DNA of 64,000 nucleotides, from contig LNFI01000027.1 in NCBI GenBank assembly GCA_001464615.1, forward strand, positions 1-64,000, given 5' to 3'. Both the position numbers and the translations under genes were made by a program. Each line of letters begins with the position of its first letter. The first letter of the stretch is position 1. The notes under the pieces are model-generated. The model had not been told where the DNA came from. It did not search any database and saw only the letters and a program-made list of their open reading frames with translations. Below, piece after piece: positions 61,923 to 64,000 of the stretch. The stretch is from Sphingomonadales bacterium Ga0077557 (lineage in GTDB: Bacteria; Pseudomonadota; Alphaproteobacteria; Sphingomonadales; Sphingomonadaceae).

Positions 61923-62930
61923 TCAGATTGCCACGACAGACTGTTCGATAACGCCGAAAATGGGATGATGCCGATCGTCTTCGGCCCAAATCCGCACTGA
62001 ATCGCCAGGTTGCAAGAACGGCGTGGCCGCCGCACCGCCCAAAATTGTCTCAACGGTGCGCAATTCGGCCAGGCAGGCATAGCCCGCACCGCCATCCGAA
62101 ATCGGCTTGCCGGGCCCACCATCCACCCCACGATTCGACACGGTCCCCGATCCGATGATGGTGCCCGCACCAAGCGCGCGCGTCTTTGCTGCGTGAGCAA
62201 TCAACGTCCCAAAATCGAAGGTCATATCGACGCTTGCATCAACCCTGCCGAGCGGCTTGCCATTCAGATCGATCATCAGCTTGCGGTGGAGCTTGCCGTC
62301 CTGCCACCAGCTGCCCAGCGCATCGGGCGTGACGAACACGGGTGAAAAGGCGCTTGCCGGTTTCGATTGAAAGAAGCCGAAGCCCTTGGCCAGTTCACCG
62401 GGGATAAGGTTGCGCAGCGATACGTCGTTGGTCAGCCCGACCAACCGGATGGCGGCCAGCGCCTCATCCCGGCTGGCGCCCATCGGCACATCGCCGGTGA
62501 CGACCACGACTTCGGCTTCGAGATCGCAGCCCCAGGCCACATCCTTCAGCGGAATGGCGTCACGCGGGCCCAAAAAGCCGTCCGATCCGCCTTGATACAT
62601 GAGCGGGTCATGCCAGAAACTGTCGGGCATCTCCGCCCCGCGTGCTTGCCGCACCAGCGCAACATGGTTCACATAAGCGGAGCCATCGGCCCATTGATAC
62701 GCCCGTGGCAGGGGTGCCGCCGCGCCGTGTTCGTGAAAGCGCCGCATCGGGATCGCTTCATGCTCCAGGTCGGTCGACAGGTTCTTAAGATCGGGCAGCA
62801 GCCGATCCCAATTGTCGAGCGCCGCCTGCAGGGTGGGGGCGATATGCGTGGCATCGGCATACCAAGCGAGATCGGGGGACACGACGATCAATGCCCCGTC
62901 GCGACCCTTTTTAAGGCTGGCCAGTTTCAT
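61923..62930 (-). CDS. Fumarylacetoacetate hydrolase-family protein
   Basis: A 335-residue FAH-family enzyme. The metal-binding acidic residues appear in the WGCDLEAEVVVVTGD box (two Glu and the preceding Asp) and in LTNDVSLRN. GTIIGSGTVSNRG is the C-terminal family motif. Members hydrolyse or hydrate 2,4-dioxo acids in aromatic or tyrosine catabolism. It is longer than the short hydratase/isomerase class and resembles FAH proper in length. No homogentisate genes are adjacent, so the substrate is open. Confidence 0.9.
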   Translation of the reverse strand: MKLASLKKGRDGALIVVSPDLAWYADATHIAPTLQAALDNWDRLLPDLKNLSTDLEHEAIPMRRFHEHGAAAPLPRAYQWADGSAYVNHVALVRQARGAEMPDSFWHDPLMYQGGSDGFLGPRDAIPLKDVAWGCDLEAEVVVVTGDVPMGASRDEALAAIRLVGLTNDVSLRNLIPGELAKGFGFFQSKPASAFSPVFVTPDALGSWWQDGKLHRKLMIDLNGKPLGRVDASVDMTFDFGTLIAHAAKTRALGAGTIIGSGTVSNRGVDGGPGKPISDGGAGYACLAELRTVETILGGAAATPFLQPGDSVRIWAEDDRHHPIFGVIEQSVVAI

Positions 62931-63071
62931 AGTCTCTCCTGCGCTTTCTTGTTTTGCTGACCTTACTCGCCTGAACCAGCGTGTCGAGGCCAGCGAATAG
63001 GCCCAACGGCGCTATTGACCGCGTCGCCGCGCCACCGCAGTTTGGGCGAAAGGTTTCAAGAGAGGACTGAC

Positions 63072-64000
63072 ATGCTCGACACGCTCCCCGGCCGCTTCGC
63101 CTATAACGAAGATCATGAGGCGTTCCGCCAGACGGTGCGCAGCTTCCTGCAAAAAGAAGGCGTGCCGAATGTCAATGAATGGGAAGCGAATCGGATCGTC
63201 CCCAAGAAATTCTGGCGCGATGCAGGTGAAATCGGGATGCTCTGCCCAACCGTGCCAGAGGCCTATGGCGGGCTTGGCCTAGATTTTGGGTATAACGCGA
63301 TTGTTGACGAAGAAATGAGCTATCTGGGCGTGCCCGCCGGGTTCACGCTGCAATCCGATATCGTGTGCGATTACCTCGTCCAATATGGCTCGGAAGAACA
63401 GAAAAAGCAGTGGCTGCCCAAGCTTGTATCGGGCGAGACGATCACCGCGATTGCGATGACCGAGCCGGGCACTGGCTCTGACCTGCAGGCGATCCGCACC
63501 TCCGCCAAAAAGGACGGCAATCATTACGTCATCAATGGGTCCAAAACCTATATCACCAATGGCCAGAATGCCGATCTGATCCTGGTCGTCGCCAAGACCG
63601 ATCCCGATGCGAAGCCCGCTTATAAGGGCATGTCGATCATCCTGGTTGAAAGTGATCGCGAGGGCTTCAAGCGCGGCCGCAAGCTCGACAAAATTGGCCA
63701 GGACGCCGCCGATACGAGCGAATTATTCTTTGAAGATGTCCGCGTGCCGATGACCAATTGTCTGGGCGAAGAGGGCAAGGGCTTCATCTATCTGATGAGT
63801 CAGCTGCCGCAGGAGCGCTTGTCGATTGCCATCGGGACCCAGGCATCGGCCCAGCGCGCGTTTGATGACACCGTTGCCTTCACCAAGGAGCGCAAGGCGT
63901 TTGCCGGGATGGTGTTCGATTTCCAGAACACCCGCTTCGTGCTGGCCGATCTCAAATCGAAATTGCAGGTCGGCTGGGCGCATCTCGATTGGGCGATCAA
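63072..64000 (+). CDS. Acyl-CoA dehydrogenase (N-terminal 309 residues, runs off window)
   Basis: An open frame from ATG 63072, with AGAGGA before it, continues to the window end without a stop. It has the acyl-CoA dehydrogenase N-terminal helical domain (FAYNEDHEAFRQTVRSFL), the FAD/substrate motif AMTEPGTGSDLQAIRT, DVRVPMTNCLGEEGKGF and the start of the C-terminal helical domain with QRAFDDTVAFTKERKAF. It oxidises an acyl-CoA at the alpha-beta bond. The catalytic Glu region lies outside the window, so chain-length class cannot be told. Confidence 0.95.
   Translation, partial: MLDTLPGRFAYNEDHEAFRQTVRSFLQKEGVPNVNEWEANRIVPKKFWRDAGEIGMLCPTVPEAYGGLGLDFGYNAIVDEEMSYLGVPAGFTLQSDIVCDYLVQYGSEEQKKQWLPKLVSGETITAIAMTEPGTGSDLQAIRTSAKKDGNHYVINGSKTYITNGQNADLILVVAKTDPDAKPAYKGMSIILVESDREGFKRGRKLDKIGQDAADTSELFFEDVRVPMTNCLGEEGKGFIYLMSQLPQERLSIAIGTQASAQRAFDDTVAFTKERKAFAGMVFDFQNTRFVLADLKSKLQVGWAHLDWAI

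Overview
The window looks like chromosomal DNA of a sphingomonad-type alphaproteobacterium (Sphingomonas, Sphingopyxis or a relative). This rests on high GC content, protein style, many ATGA/TGATG overlaps, a bkd gene set in sphingomonad layout, an NrsF-type anti-sigma factor, and several short palindromic repeat families of the kind scattered through such genomes. It is mostly accessory metabolism with some housekeeping islands. No prophage, CRISPR array or rRNA was seen. The only mobile-element trace is the 3' end of an IS630-type transposase at the left edge.

Layout. 1-3.5 kb: IS630 end, then a three-domain envelope polysaccharide enzyme (GH18, NodB deacetylase, GT2). 3.7-10 kb: DUF2891/DUF979/DUF969 genes divergent from a one-piece 5-oxoprolinase/hydantoinase. 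10-11.3 kb: PadR operon with two small membrane proteins. 11.6-22 kb: alpha-glucoside/mannoside locus (AraC regulator, secreted GH13 amylase, MFS sugar transporter, two PhyH-type dioxygenases, cytosolic GH13 alpha-glucosidase, Tat-exported GH92 mannosidase), then a carbon-nitrogen hydrolase. 22-33 kb: housekeeping (tRNA-Arg(CCG), nth, dapB, a sirtuin, nitrilase, era, rnc, lepB, pgi, gor) and a short PAS/MCP protein. 33-44 kb: FAD oxidoreductase, APC permease, then a galactoside locus (GH42 and GH36 divergent from a Na+/sugar symporter, galT and galK). 44-48 kb: DUF427, membrane protein, DEAD-box helicase, YaiI family, and an orphan CdiI_2-like immunity protein. 48-54 kb: DUF1223 lipoprotein, Tat-exported class V aminotransferase, ECF sigma factor with DUF1109/NrsF anti-sigma, thiolase and a TonB-like protein. 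54-64 kb: hydrolase-OsmC fusion, SDR, PP2C phosphatase, branched-chain 2-oxoacid dehydrogenase (E1a, E1b, E2), dehalogenase-like hydrolase, FAH-family enzyme and an acyl-CoA dehydrogenase running off the right edge.

How genes work together. Two sugar loci share the plan of extracellular or periplasmic hydrolase, transporter and intracellular enzymes; both have a CTTGC/GCAAG dyad in the divergent control region. The galactoside locus feeds the Leloir pathway (galK, galT; galE is not in the window). The bkd genes, thiolase, acyl-CoA dehydrogenase and FAH-family enzyme point to amino-acid, fatty-acid or aromatic catabolism. The clearest regulatory find is a set of three GTAACC-N16-CGAA elements: one before the ECF sigma gene itself, one before the DUF1223 lipoprotein gene, and one pointing at the thiolase gene. 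They predict a small stress regulon encoded locally. A palindromic repeat has also become part of the coding sequence of the E2 linker.
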